A stretch of DNA of 64,000 nt from Corynebacterium atrinae (GCF_030408455.1 NZ_CP046977.1:1612001-1676000); one strand, 5' to 3'. Shown: positions 20,893-30,134, counted from the stretch's first letter. Notes: a model not told the origin generated them from the sequence alone. Translations and numbers: made by a program.

Positions 20893-21294
20893 ACCAACGT
20901 GGAATAGGGTGATTTCGAGCCGCATGCCTCTTCCACAGGAAAGAGAACTACTCGTCTGACCGCCATCTGTTCGTGCTCTGTTCACGGAGGTGGACAGAGC
21001 CGCTTCAGGGGAGACCAGTTCTGCCACGAAGAAGCTGTCCCGATCCAAGGAGTGCTGAGGCAGACCCAGCTATCCTCCCGGCGCGCGAAGGTGCCAGGGC
21101 GAAGTTGTTGGCGAAGTTCCCACTGGTTGTTCCTGCCACGACGAACATGCCCTCGAAGTAAAGAATGGGATGGGCGTTATCAGAAATTGAGACGCGACTT
21201 TTATCATATTAGTTCGGAAGCCCCCGAGCCTGAATCCGATCAATAGCCCCCACCACCGAGCGGCAAGGTTGACTCATCTCACACCGGCGGCTGT
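20893..21294. other. Intergenic stretch without a supported gene
   Basis: About 400 nt between the helicase gene and the ABC permease. Reading frames here are short (60-80 codons), overlap each other on both strands, and carry no motif or Shine-Dalgarno I recognise. The base composition is mixed, with an AT-rich patch near 21185-21215. It may be the decayed edge of the insertion that brought the helicase gene, but nothing in it proves that. Confidence 0.4.
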
Positions 21295-22137
21295 TCACTG
21301 CCGGGGTGAACTCTGGTGCGCGCTTCGATAGTGATGAACTCCCTCGCTCGGGTCGCGTCTTCGGCAAAAGTACATCAGGCGCACCCGCGCTCGGTGCGGG
21401 TGAACTAGCGGAACAAGCTGCATGAGCCACGACCCCACGAGGGTCAGGACAACCGTCACGGCAATGGCGGCACCAGTCAACGGCACCACATCACTTAGTC
21501 CGCCGGCAGTGGAGATCGCGGTGGAACCGAGTGACACAGCCCGGGTGATCAACGCCTGTGGGACGACCCACGCCAACGCGGATACCGACTGACTCGAACT
21601 AATCCCCAGCGCAATGAACACGCCCACAAACCCGAGCGCGACGGAGGCGGCGAAACTGGGGATGAGTGCCGAAATGAGCGACTGCAGCACCACCAGCGGG
21701 ATGGCGCACAGCACCCCCAGCACCGCGACCACTGCCAGCATGGGAGGCACAGCTCCCGGCACCTGGAGGAGCAACCCGGCGGCCACGATGCCCGCAAACA
21801 TGATCGCCTGCATCGTCGCCAGTAGTGGCACAACGGCCAGGGTCTTGGCCACCAGCAGCCGACGCATGCTTACCGACGTCGCTGTGAGGTTCCAGGAGTT
21901 CGTTTCCGCCCGCCAGGCTACCGCCACCAGTAGTGACACCCCCACGGAATAGAAGAAGAGACCGTAGAACAGCACCACCTGGGAGGCGAGGGATTGCCAT
22001 CCCGCGGTTAACACTTCTGTGTTGTTCTGGTAGTTCATCGACCCGCTGAGGACCGCGAGCACCGGCAGGATAACGGCGACCAGCCAGGTCGAGGAGCGCT
22101 TGAGCTTAAGCAGCTCGGCAGCAAGAACTTGGGTCAT
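21295..22137 (-). CDS. ABC transporter permease (probable 3' frameshift extension)
   Basis: Integral membrane subunit of 280 aa with about six hydrophobic segments, of the ABC-2 type seen in bacitracin and lantibiotic-immunity exporters. It starts 1-2 nt after the second permease and shares an operon with the ATPase and two-component genes. The last 37 residues are hydrophilic and unlike a permease end. If one T of the run at 21413-21416 were absent, the frame would end WLMQLFR with a stop at 21405-21407, immediately before the hairpin at 21382-21402. A single-base insertion is therefore likely. Confidence 0.8.
   Translation of the reverse strand: MTQVLAAELLKLKRSSTWLVAVILPVLAVLSGSMNYQNNTEVLTAGWQSLASQVVLFYGLFFYSVGVSLLVAVAWRAETNSWNLTATSVSMRRLLVAKTLAVVPLLATMQAIMFAGIVAAGLLLQVPGAVPPMLAVVAVLGVLCAIPLVVLQSLISALIPSFAASVALGFVGVFIALGISSSQSVSALAWVVPQALITRAVSLGSTAISTAGGLSDVVPLTGAAIAVTVVLTLVGSWLMQLVPLVHPHRARVRLMYFCRRRDPSEGVHHYRSAHQSSPRQ
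21382..21402 (-). terminator. Hairpin inside the 3' end of the ABC permease frame
   Basis: CACCCGCAC pairs with GCGCGGGTG (one mismatch) around a 3-nt loop on the minus strand. It lies directly after the presumed original stop codon of the permease, where a terminator is expected. There is no strong U-tract, so termination activity is uncertain. Confidence 0.4.
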
Positions 22138-22138
22138 G

Positions 22139-22864
22139 TCAGTTCTCCTTAGTGGAGTTCAGGCGCCGCAGGACGACAGTGAGCACCACGAGCGACAGAG
22201 CGGCGGCACCGAGAATGGTCAGCCAATCGGGCATGACGTAGTGGATCCCGGCCTCGTCGCCGTCAGAGACGGTGGCCGGGATGATCATGGCGTAGTAGCT
22301 CCACGGCACAAGCCTGGCCATCCACACCGGTAGGAACAGGCAGAACAAGGCGATGAAAGAGCCGAGCGCGCCTGCTCCGATACTGATCAGCTGGTTGTCG
22401 GTCACGGCGGCCAGCACCACGTGACCAGCCAGGAAGACACCATTGACCAAGATCACGCCCGCGAGGTACATCAGCCAATAACCCGGCGCGCCAATACCGC
22501 CCGGAACCAACAGAGCGACGAGAGCCACTTCGACTACGACAGCCACGGCCGCGAGTGGGGCGAGGGCGGCCATCTTGGCCAGGAGCAGGCGGCTGAATCC
22601 GGTGCCGATCGTCCCGTACAAGGTCCACCCCGCAGCAGTGTGCTCCATATCGACGACGCGGCTGGCGATGATCGCCATGAACAGCGGGCCCACGAGGCTG
22701 GCGATCATCCCCAATCCCAGGAGAATGGTCGCCGAATCTGCATCTTGAGCGGAGGCCGCCGATGCTGCCTGGGTCCAGCCGACGACGAAGAGCACCATGA
22801 GTGCCAGGAGCCAGCCGACCTTGAGCCGCCGCATTTTCCGCCATTCCACCCGCACCAAAGTCAT
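22139..22864 (-). CDS. ABC transporter permease
   Basis: Second membrane subunit, 241 aa, with about six hydrophobic helices. The N-terminus MTLVRVEWRKMRRLKVGWL and the following long hydrophobic segment are typical of lantibiotic-immunity or bacitracin-type permeases. The start overlaps the ATPase gene by 4 nt, and the next permease follows within 2 nt, so all three subunits are co-translated. The two permeases are only distantly similar and probably form a heterodimer with the ATPase. Substrate unknown. Confidence 0.86.
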   Translation of the reverse strand: MTLVRVEWRKMRRLKVGWLLALMVLFVVGWTQAASAASAQDADSATILLGLGMIASLVGPLFMAIIASRVVDMEHTAAGWTLYGTIGTGFSRLLLAKMAALAPLAAVAVVVEVALVALLVPGGIGAPGYWLMYLAGVILVNGVFLAGHVVLAAVTDNQLISIGAGALGSFIALFCLFLPVWMARLVPWSYYAMIIPATVSDGDEAGIHYVMPDWLTILGAAALSLVVLTVVLRRLNSTKEN

Positions 22865-23715
22865 AGGAGTGCCCCCTTGGTGAGGTTCATGAAGACGTCC
22901 TCCAAGCGCTGGACCTCGCGCCTGACTTCGAAGATGTCCTCTCGGGCGTCGACAAGCTCTGTGACGCGGCGGGCCACCGCCTCGGCGGTGAGACCGGGAA
23001 CCGTCGTCGTGCCACGGGAGGTGACGAAGACGGTGTCGGGGATGCTGTGGCGCATGAGTTCTTCGCGTGATCCTTCGAAGAGGAGGGTGCCTTGCGCGAT
23101 GATTCCGATGCGGGTGGCGATGCGTTCGATTTCATCGAGGATGTGCGAGGAAATCATGATGGTCACGCCCTCACCCGCGAGCTTCACGATGAGGTGCCGG
23201 ATCTCCTCGATGCCCGCCGGGTCCAATCCGTTGATCGGCTCGTCCAGCACGAGCAATTGTGGCTGCCGGGCAAGCGCGAGTGCGATCCCCAAGCGTTGTT
23301 TCATGCCCAAGGAGTAGCCGCGCACCAGCTTGTCACGGTGGCGAGTCAGGCCAACCAACTCCAGCGCACGCGCGCACGCTTTCTCGTCGAGGCCGAGCAG
23401 ATGACGCTGGATATCCAGGTTTTCCTGGCCCGTCAGATGCCCATACCCAGCCGGGTTCTCAATGAGCGAGCCCACGTGCGGCAGGATCTTTCCCCGATTG
23501 GCATCATTCATCTCCATGCCCATAACCGTCACCTGCCCCGCCGTCGGCCGGGTCAACCCGAGGATCATCTTCATGGTGGTCGTTTTCCCCGAGCCGTTCG
23601 GCCCGAGGAATCCATAAATCGATCCGGTGGGCACGCAGAGGTCAAGATGCTTGACGACGCCCACCCTCCCGTAGGTTTTGGTCAATCCTTGCGTCACGAT
23701 GGCAGTGTCTCTCAT
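22861..23715 (-). CDS. ABC transporter ATP-binding protein
   Basis: Nucleotide-binding subunit of 284 aa. Walker A is GPNGSGKTT near residue 39, the signature is YSLGMKQRLGIALALA and Walker B is LLVLDEPINGLDPAG. The C-terminal extension (after about 220) is typical of BcrA-like drug and bacteriocin exporters. The frame is open 12 codons further upstream; I choose the ATG at 23713-23715 (MRDTAIVTQGLTKTYG) because the family begins there. It is the first exporter gene downstream of the response regulator. Confidence 0.9.
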   Translation of the reverse strand: MRDTAIVTQGLTKTYGRVGVVKHLDLCVPTGSIYGFLGPNGSGKTTTMKMILGLTRPTAGQVTVMGMEMNDANRGKILPHVGSLIENPAGYGHLTGQENLDIQRHLLGLDEKACARALELVGLTRHRDKLVRGYSLGMKQRLGIALALARQPQLLVLDEPINGLDPAGIEEIRHLIVKLAGEGVTIMISSHILDEIERIATRIGIIAQGTLLFEGSREELMRHSIPDTVFVTSRGTTTVPGLTAEAVARRVTELVDAREDIFEVRREVQRLEDVFMNLTKGALL

Positions 23716-23756
23716 GCCCTCACTGTCGCAGCCCGGGAATGCCCCTTTCATCCACC

Positions 23757-24398
23757 CTAGGGATGAATGAGCAGCTCATCAACGCGCACCAACCCGCTGC
23801 GATACGCCCGCAGCACGGCATGGACGCGGTCCCGCGACCCGGTTTTGAGCAAGATGTGACGCACGTGGGTCTTCACCGTGGACATGGACACGAACTCCTG
23901 CGCGGCGATCTCCTCATTGTTATATCCCAGGGCGATGAGCCGGAGAATGTCGCGCTCGCGGGCAGTGAGGTCGAGCTCCTCCTGTTTCGCGTCGCCCTGG
24001 AGCTGGCGCAGCACGCCCGCCGTGACCTTCGGGGACAAAATCGCGTTGCCCTCAGCGACCGTACGGATGGCGTGCAGCAACTGCTCCGGTTGGGAATCCT
24101 TGAGCAAAAACCCGGAGGCACCGGCGGCGATCGCCCCGGAGACAAACGCCTCGTCGTCGAACGTGGTGAGCATGATGACCCGAACATGGTCATCGCCCAC
24201 GAGGAGCTGACGCGCCGCGGTGATCCCATCGACGTGCGGCATCTGCACGTCCATGAGCACGACATCAGCTGCTTCGGTGAGCAGCTCAGCGCCGTCGCCT
24301 GCCTGCCACACCACAGTCAAGTCATCCTGAGAATTAATGAGGAGGGCGAACCTCGCCCGGACCAACGGCTGATCATCCACCAATCCGACCCTGATCAC
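23757..24398 (-). CDS. LuxR/NarL family response regulator
   Basis: Two-component regulator of 213 aa. The receiver domain has acidic pair DD at 8-9, phospho-acceptor Asp50 in VVLMDVQMP and Lys near 100 in FLLKDSQP. The C-terminal LuxR helix-turn-helix reads LTARERDILRLIALGYNNEEIA with MSTVKTHVRHIL. The GTG at 24398 overlaps the full-length kinase stop (24395-24397) by 4 nt. It probably controls the adjacent ABC exporter operon. Whether it is still phosphorylated is unclear because the kinase gene carries a stop codon. Confidence 0.9.
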   Translation of the reverse strand: MIRVGLVDDQPLVRARFALLINSQDDLTVVWQAGDGAELLTEAADVVLMDVQMPHVDGITAARQLLVGDDHVRVIMLTTFDDEAFVSGAIAAGASGFLLKDSQPEQLLHAIRTVAEGNAILSPKVTAGVLRQLQGDAKQEELDLTARERDILRLIALGYNNEEIAAQEFVSMSTVKTHVRHILLKTGSRDRVHAVLRAYRSGLVRVDELLIHP

Positions 24399-25552
24399 AA
24401 GGGCACCTCCACGGCGACGGTGAAATGGTCCGCTGTTTCCTGCACACGGACGACCCCGCCGAGGCCGCGGACGCGCTCGGTCATGCCCACGAGTCCGTAG
24501 CCAGGGGTTCAGTCCACCGGGGAGGGCTGGGAAGGATTGGAGGCGACGATGCGCAGGCGCCGAGACATGGCCTCGAACTCCATCGTTGCGGGGCCGTCCG
24601 CGTGGCGAAGGATATTGCTCAACATCTCCTGAACCACCCGGTAGACGGTGAATTGAGCCAGTTCCCCCATCTCCGCGCTTTCGACTGCTTCGTCCAATCC
24701 GCGGACGCTGATCTCCTGCCCGGCGCGGGTCGTCTCGGCGATCAGGGCCCTCAGATCCGCGATTCCCGGAGCCGCCAAGGCAGCGCGGGAGGAGTCAGTG
24801 CGAAGGACCGTCAGCAGGCCACGCATGTGCCCGAGAGCTTCCCGCGACTGCGCAGAGATGGCCTCGAGCGTTTCCACCGCCACGTCCGGGTCCTTCTTGG
24901 CAGCAAACCGCGCCCCATCCGACAACGCCATAATTCCCGACAAACTGTGCGCGACGATGTCGTGCATCTCCCGCGCAATGCGAGTCCGCTCCATCACCTG
25001 GGCCATCTCCGCTCGTTCCTGGAGCACCGCTATGTCGCGGTAACGGTCGCGCGTTCGCCTGCCCAACAGCCAGAAAAAGCCGAGGACGATCCAGGTTCCC
25101 GCCGTCGCGACTATCGCCACGCCAACCTTGGGCTCTCCCGCCATCCCTCCGAGGAGTCCCCCTTCCACCGGCACGCGGAAAACGGCGGTGAACATGGCAC
25201 TCCCGACGCCGACCAGAAGCAGTGACAACCACAGCCGCCGCCAGGTCGGCGGGGAATACGCGCTGGCTACATAGGAGACGTAGAGGACGGGAATAACGAC
25301 TTCAAATGACTGGCGGAGATCGGAGAATCCGAGGCAGATAGCAAGGCACACCGCGACCACGGCAATGGACGCGTCACCCCACCGGGGATGAAACAGCACA
25401 GCGATTGTGATGATCAGCAGCAGGGCCACGGCCAACCACCGCATCTGCCCATCCAGCCGAGTAATGAGCGTGTTAGTAAAGAGCAGGGCGCACGCGATGA
25501 TTCCGAGCACCCGCGCGGGATGCCCTACCAGGTGGGTGGCCGAGCTGGTCAT
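24395..25552 (-). pseudogene. Sensor histidine kinase interrupted by an in-frame TGA
   Basis: NarL-partner kinase with about six N-terminal membrane helices (to about 165), then a HisKA_3 dimerisation domain with His197 in RIAREMHDIVAHS, and an ATPase domain. The frame stops at TGA 24509-24511 after 347 residues. Reading past it in the same frame gives TPGYGLVGMTERVRGLGG, the conserved ATP-lid glycine box, and continues to a natural stop at 24395-24397 that overlaps the regulator start by 4 nt. The TGA is therefore a premature nonsense codon. The truncated product lacks the final glycine box and is probably inactive. Confidence 0.8.
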
Positions 25553-25587
25553 GCACCCAGCGTAGAACCCCCACCCGACATGTCACC

Positions 25588-26805
25588 TCATCCCTGGGGA
25601 TGAGAGCGCACAGTCCGAGCGATGGCCAGGCTCACAGTAATGAGCCCGATGACAGTCAGTCCCGCTCCCACCATCGTGGGGCTACGGAATCCCCAGCCAG
25701 CGCCGATAGCCGCGCCCGCGAGACTCACCCCCACCGTGTTGCCCAGGTTGAAGGCGGCAATATTCGCGGCCGACGCCAAGGTGGTGGCTCCCTGAGCGTG
25801 GCGCATGACGCGGGCCTGCAACCCCGGGACCGTGGCAAAACCAACCGCACCCATGAGTGTGAGTAGGACCGCCGTCACCCACGGGTTCCCTGCTGCGAGT
25901 CCCAAGGCGAGGATGACGATCGGAAGCAGGATCGACAACATCAGGACCGCCTTATCGGGATCACGGTCTGCTGCCCGGCCACCGAGGACGTTGCCGATGA
26001 ACAGGCCACCACCGAAGAGCACCAGCAGCCAGGGGATGGCTGCGGCAGAATAGCCCGTGACATTGCGCAGGAGGGGTTCGATGTAGGTAAAGACCCCGAA
26101 CATGCCGCCAAAGATGAGAGCAGTGGTGACCAAGGACGACAACACCTGAGGCTTGGCCAGGGAGGCAAATTGCTGCCGGACGGGCAGTTGATTTTGCTCG
26201 GGATCCGTATGCGGAACGAGCGTTGCCATGCCGATGAGGGCGATCACGCCAACGACGCTGATGAGCCAGAACACCGCACGCCATCCCCACTGCTGGCCGA
26301 TGAAGCTGCCCAAAGGAACGCCGAGCACATTCGCGACGGTGAGCCCGGCGAAGAGGATCGAAATGGCCGAGGCCTGCCGGGCGGGTGAGACCAGCGAACC
26401 GGCTAAGACCGCGCCGATTCCGAAATACCCGCCGTGGGCGAGGGCTGCGACGATCCGGCCGGCAAACATCACCTCGTAGTTCGGTGACCACGCCGAGAGG
26501 ACGTTGCCGACGACGAATAGCGCCAACAGTGACACCAAGGCCACTCTCGGCGCCCGGCGCATGAGAAACGGCGTGAGGACGAGCGCGCCGGGCACCACGG
26601 CGAGGGCATAGGCGCCGACGAGGTGTCCTGCGGCGGGGATAGAAACGTTGAGGTCAGTGGCAACTTCCGTAAGCAGGCCCGCGATGACGAATTCGGTCAG
26701 GCCGATACCGAAGCCGCCCACGCTGAGAGCAAGCAAGGCTAGTGAGGTCCGAGAACCCCGGACTGGGGTGGTGGCCCCCACGACTGCCTTTGTGTCGATG
26801 GTCAT
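25588..26805 (-). CDS. MFS transporter (AraJ-like drug:H+ antiporter family)
   Basis: Twelve-helix major facilitator of 405 aa. The first helix region LALLALSVGGFGIGLTEFVI and motif A variant FAGRIVAALAHGGYFGIGA are characteristic of the DHA1/AraJ branch, which exports sugars, chloramphenicol or other drugs. It is divergent from a helix-turn-helix regulator gene with 191 nt between starts; the repeats at 26926-26950 lie in that gap. Substrate cannot be read from the sequence. Confidence 0.9.
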   Translation of the reverse strand: MTIDTKAVVGATTPVRGSRTSLALLALSVGGFGIGLTEFVIAGLLTEVATDLNVSIPAAGHLVGAYALAVVPGALVLTPFLMRRAPRVALVSLLALFVVGNVLSAWSPNYEVMFAGRIVAALAHGGYFGIGAVLAGSLVSPARQASAISILFAGLTVANVLGVPLGSFIGQQWGWRAVFWLISVVGVIALIGMATLVPHTDPEQNQLPVRQQFASLAKPQVLSSLVTTALIFGGMFGVFTYIEPLLRNVTGYSAAAIPWLLVLFGGGLFIGNVLGGRAADRDPDKAVLMLSILLPIVILALGLAAGNPWVTAVLLTLMGAVGFATVPGLQARVMRHAQGATTLASAANIAAFNLGNTVGVSLAGAAIGAGWGFRSPTMVGAGLTVIGLITVSLAIARTVRSHPQG

Positions 26806-26925
26806 GAGTGGTTTTCACACTTTCCATAGGTCGGTGAGTGACCTGCGCCGGGCTGGGTTGCCGGCGCAGTTCACGATTGCCATGCCACTATCGGCCCCCG
26901 GAGTAAAAGCAGCCAGCACCCTGTT

Positions 26926-26950
26926 GTGCCTAGCATCGGCGTGCCTAGCA
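26926..26950. promoter_or_regulatory. Paired direct repeat, candidate operator for MFS/regulator pair
   Basis: GTGCCTAGCA occurs exactly at 26926-26935 and again at 26941-26950, a 15-bp spacing, in the divergent promoter region of the MFS gene and the MmyB-type regulator. Repeats on a fixed spacing in a regulator-exporter gap are typical of operator half-sites. The binding protein is presumably the adjacent regulator. Confidence 0.5.
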
Positions 26951-26996
26951 CTCGCAGGGATAGGCTAAGCGCGGGCGAGCACGGCACCATAGAGCC

Positions 26997-27881
26997 ATGG
27001 AGGATTTTCCGGAAGTGTCCAATCCAGCACGCACCCACGAATCACGAGCCGAAGACCTCGGAGAATTTCTCCGTTCCCGGAGGGATCGGCTCACCCCCGA
27101 CGACGTCGGGGTGCCGTCTTACGGTCGCCGCCGGGTAGCGGGCCTGCGGCGCGAGGAACTCGCCCAACTCGCCGGGGTTTCGGTCACGTACTACACCCGT
27201 CTTGAGCAAGGTCAGTCGCAGAACGCCTCCGATTCGGTCATCGAATCGTTAGCGCGCGCCCTGCGTCTCGATGCCGATGAGACCGCTCATCTATTCACCC
27301 TCGCCCGGCCGGGCATGGTCAAGACCCGGCCCATCCCCTCCAAACCCGAGCGGCCCTCCCCCGGCGCGACCAGACTTCTCCAGGCCATGGAGTCCGTGCC
27401 GTCGCTGATCCTCGGCCGTCGCAATGACATTCTCGCGTGGAATCGGGCCGGGCATCTCCTCTTGGCTGGGCACCTCGACGTTAACGCCCCCAGCGTCGAC
27501 GACGATCGCCCCAATCAGTTGAAGATGCTCTTCCTCGACCCCCATACCCGTGAGCTGTACCGCGATTGGGAGTCCGAAGCCGCGCTGTCGGTGTCATCCC
27601 TTCGCTATGTCGCCGGGCAGTTCCCCGATGACCGTCGCATGTACGAGCTCATTGGGGAGCTCAACGTCCGCAGCGATGACTTCGCCCGCCTCTGGCTACA
27701 ACACACGGTCCAGCTGTGTACGAGTGGCATCAAGCGGCTGCATCACCCCGAGGTCGGCGACCTCGATCTAGATTATGAGATCCTTCACCTGCCCGATGGT
27801 GACGGCCAACGCATCCTCACCCACTACGCGGAACCCGGTAGCAGCTCACACTCGGCCTTGCAGTTGCTTCTCAACTCTTGA
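26997..27881 (+). CDS. XRE-family regulator with MmyB-like ligand-binding domain
   Basis: Transcription factor of 294 aa. The N-terminal helix-turn-helix covers about 45-100 (RREELAQLAGVSVTYYTRLE, then QNASDSVIESLARAL). The C-terminal part from about 120 (VPSLILGRRNDILAWNRAG) is the MmyB PAS-like domain that binds fatty-acid-type ligands in structurally known members. It is divergent from the MFS exporter and probably represses it. The ATG at 26997 is close to the promoter-proximal repeats. Ligand unknown. Confidence 0.88.
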   Translation: MEDFPEVSNPARTHESRAEDLGEFLRSRRDRLTPDDVGVPSYGRRRVAGLRREELAQLAGVSVTYYTRLEQGQSQNASDSVIESLARALRLDADETAHLFTLARPGMVKTRPIPSKPERPSPGATRLLQAMESVPSLILGRRNDILAWNRAGHLLLAGHLDVNAPSVDDDRPNQLKMLFLDPHTRELYRDWESEAALSVSSLRYVAGQFPDDRRMYELIGELNVRSDDFARLWLQHTVQLCTSGIKRLHHPEVGDLDLDYEILHLPDGDGQRILTHYAEPGSSSHSALQLLLNS

Positions 27882-27888
27882 ACAGCGG

Positions 27889-28629
27889 CTACAACCCAGC
27901 GACCTCGCCGATGACGTACACGGCCGGGGCCTGCACGTCTTCCGTCTCCATCGTGTCCGCCAGCGTGCCCAGTGTGCAGCGGAAGCTGCGCTGGGCGGCC
28001 TTGGTTCCCTCCTGAATAATCGCGGCAGGAGTGCCCGCATCGAGCCCGGCGGCCATGAGCGCCGCGGCGATGGAACGGGCGTGGCGCACTCCCATGATCA
28101 CCGAAATCGTGCCCCCGGCGTGCGCGAGAGCCGACCAGTCCACGAGGGATGACCGATGCCCGGGTGGCAGGTGCCCGGACACCACAGTGAAGGAATGCAC
28201 GACCCCACGTTGGGTGATGGGAACACCCGCGGCACCGGGAACGGACACCGCGCTGGTCACCCCGGGCACCACCTCGCAGGGGATGCCTGCGTCGCGGCAC
28301 ACCTCCAGCTCCTCGAACCCGCGCCCAAACACGTACGGGTCGCCGCCCTTGAGCCGCACGACCTTCTTCCCGGCGCGCGCGTGCTCAACAATGAGCTCGT
28401 TCGTCCTCTCCTGCGTGACCTGCCGCTCATACGGCAGTTTGGACACATCAATGATCTCCTTACCCAACACATCGATGAGCCGGTCCAGCTGATCCGTCGG
28501 TCCCAGGTGGTCGGTGAGGATGACATCTGCCTCCCGCAGCGCATTCGCCCCACGCACGGTGATGAGGTCCCATGCCCCCGGGCCACCGCCGACGAGGGTC
28601 ACTCCGGGCACAACGTTGCTTGATTCCAT
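27889..28629 (-). CDS. cobA: Uroporphyrinogen-III C-methyltransferase
   Basis: SAM-dependent enzyme of 246 aa that methylates uroporphyrinogen III at C-2 and C-7 to precorrin-2, the branch point to sirohaem and cobalamin. Signatures are VGGGPGAWDLITVRGANALREADV cut by the usual proline-glycine loop, LKGGDPYVFGRGFEEL, and VPGVTSAVSVPGAAGVPITQ. The length is that of the single-domain SUMT type, without an HemD or CysG fusion. It is convergent with the MmyB regulator and divergent from selO. Confidence 0.92.
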   Translation of the reverse strand: MESSNVVPGVTLVGGGPGAWDLITVRGANALREADVILTDHLGPTDQLDRLIDVLGKEIIDVSKLPYERQVTQERTNELIVEHARAGKKVVRLKGGDPYVFGRGFEELEVCRDAGIPCEVVPGVTSAVSVPGAAGVPITQRGVVHSFTVVSGHLPPGHRSSLVDWSALAHAGGTISVIMGVRHARSIAAALMAAGLDAGTPAAIIQEGTKAAQRSFRCTLGTLADTMETEDVQAPAVYVIGEVAGL

Positions 28630-28718
28630 GGTCGGAAAGTCTACGACGATGCTCGCTTGCCGCCCGCCGTTCCATTCAGGGACTGCTCGCCACGTTCACC
28701 CCTACGTACAGTGGCACC

Positions 28719-30134
28719 ATGAGCACCCCGCACCTGGAGCACACCTTCGCCACCGATCTCCCCGAGCTGGTCATGCCCTGGTCCGCCGAGGAATCACCTA
28801 GTCCCCAGCTGCTCGTTCTGAATGAGCCACTCGCCGTCGAACTCGGCCTCGACCTCGATTGGCTCCGCAGCCCGGAGGGATTTGAATTCCTCCTCGGCCG
28901 CGGCGAGGGCACTGTCGCCATGGCATATTCGGGGCATCAATTCGGGCAATTCTCACCCCAGCTTGGCGACGGCCGCGCACTCCTCCTCGGCGAAATCCTC
29001 ACCCCAGGAGGGGCCCGACGGGACCTCCACGTCAAAGGCTCCGGGCCCACTCCATTCTCCCGGGGTGGCGACGGGCGCGGGGCCGTCGGCCCCATGCTGC
29101 GGGAGTACCTCGTCTCCGAGGCGATGCATGCCCTGGGCGTACCGACGACCCGCTCGCTAGCGGTGCTGAGCACGGGCCGGAAAATCCAGCGGGGCCGGGT
29201 CGTCCCCGGCGCGGTGCTCGTGCGGGTCGCCGATAGTCACATCCGCATTGGCACGATGCAATACGCCCGACTCAAGGATGAGACCCCGGAGCTTGCCAGC
29301 CGCCTTGCCGAGCACGTCCGACTCCGGCACTACCCGGACGTCGACGACGCCCTCGAGCTGTTCACCGCCATCATGGACCGCCAGGTCGCCACCGTCGCCG
29401 CGTGGATGCGGCTGGGCTTCATCCACGGGGTGATGAACACCGACAACACCACCCTGAGCGGGGAAACCATCGACTATGGCCCCTGCGCATTCATGGACGC
29501 TTACTATCCGGCGACGGTCTACAGTTCCATCGATACTCAGGGCCGCTACGCCTACCGAAACCAACCGGCCGTCCTGGGGTGGAACTTCGCCCGTCTCGCG
29601 GAGGCGATGCTCCCGTTATTCACCCCAGATGGCAACGACGACGCGGGTCTCGCCGCCGCCCGCGAAGCGATGGAGACGTTTCCCGAGCGGTGGGAGAAGG
29701 CGAAAACCAGGGAGCTCAGCCGAGCACTCGACGTTCCCGCCAGCGCGACCGACGTCATCGAGGGGTACGAAGCCCTACTCCTCGCCCACTCCCCCGACCT
29801 CACCCGTTTCCACCGGGGTCTCGTCAACGCCGCCGACGGCGACGAGGCCATCTTGCGCGAGCTCATTCCGGCCGAGGATCTCGATCCGTGGCTCGCCAGT
29901 TGGCGCAGCCATTACCCAGGTGCCGCCACCCTTGCGCAGGTGCATCCTGTCTACATCCCGCGCAATCACCTCGTCGAGGAAGCACTCGACGCCGCCACCG
30001 ACGGCGACCTCGATCCCTTCCACTCGCTTGTCAGCGCCGTGACGAACCCCTTCGAGGAGCAGCTCTCCTTGGTGCGCTACGCGCATCCGGCGCCGGAGGA
30101 TTTTGGCCCCTACCGTACGTTCTGCGGCACCTAG
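28719..30134 (+). CDS. selO: Protein adenylyltransferase SelO (YdiU/UPF0061)
   Basis: Pseudokinase-fold enzyme of 471 aa that transfers AMP to protein Ser/Thr/Tyr. Motifs seen are SGHQFGQFSPQLGDGRA, RGGDGRGAVGPMLREYLVSE and the metal-binding GVMNTDNTTLSGETIDYGP. The C-terminus ends YRTFCGT, where Cys sits in place of the selenocysteine of some SelO proteins. The long frame begins 49 codons upstream, antisense to cobA; I use the ATG at 28719, which begins MSTPHLEHTFATDLPEL as the family does. The 3' end overlaps the VOC gene by 4 nt. Confidence 0.91.
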   Translation: MSTPHLEHTFATDLPELVMPWSAEESPSPQLLVLNEPLAVELGLDLDWLRSPEGFEFLLGRGEGTVAMAYSGHQFGQFSPQLGDGRALLLGEILTPGGARRDLHVKGSGPTPFSRGGDGRGAVGPMLREYLVSEAMHALGVPTTRSLAVLSTGRKIQRGRVVPGAVLVRVADSHIRIGTMQYARLKDETPELASRLAEHVRLRHYPDVDDALELFTAIMDRQVATVAAWMRLGFIHGVMNTDNTTLSGETIDYGPCAFMDAYYPATVYSSIDTQGRYAYRNQPAVLGWNFARLAEAMLPLFTPDGNDDAGLAAAREAMETFPERWEKAKTRELSRALDVPASATDVIEGYEALLLAHSPDLTRFHRGLVNAADGDEAILRELIPAEDLDPWLASWRSHYPGAATLAQVHPVYIPRNHLVEEALDAATDGDLDPFHSLVSAVTNPFEEQLSLVRYAHPAPEDFGPYRTFCGT

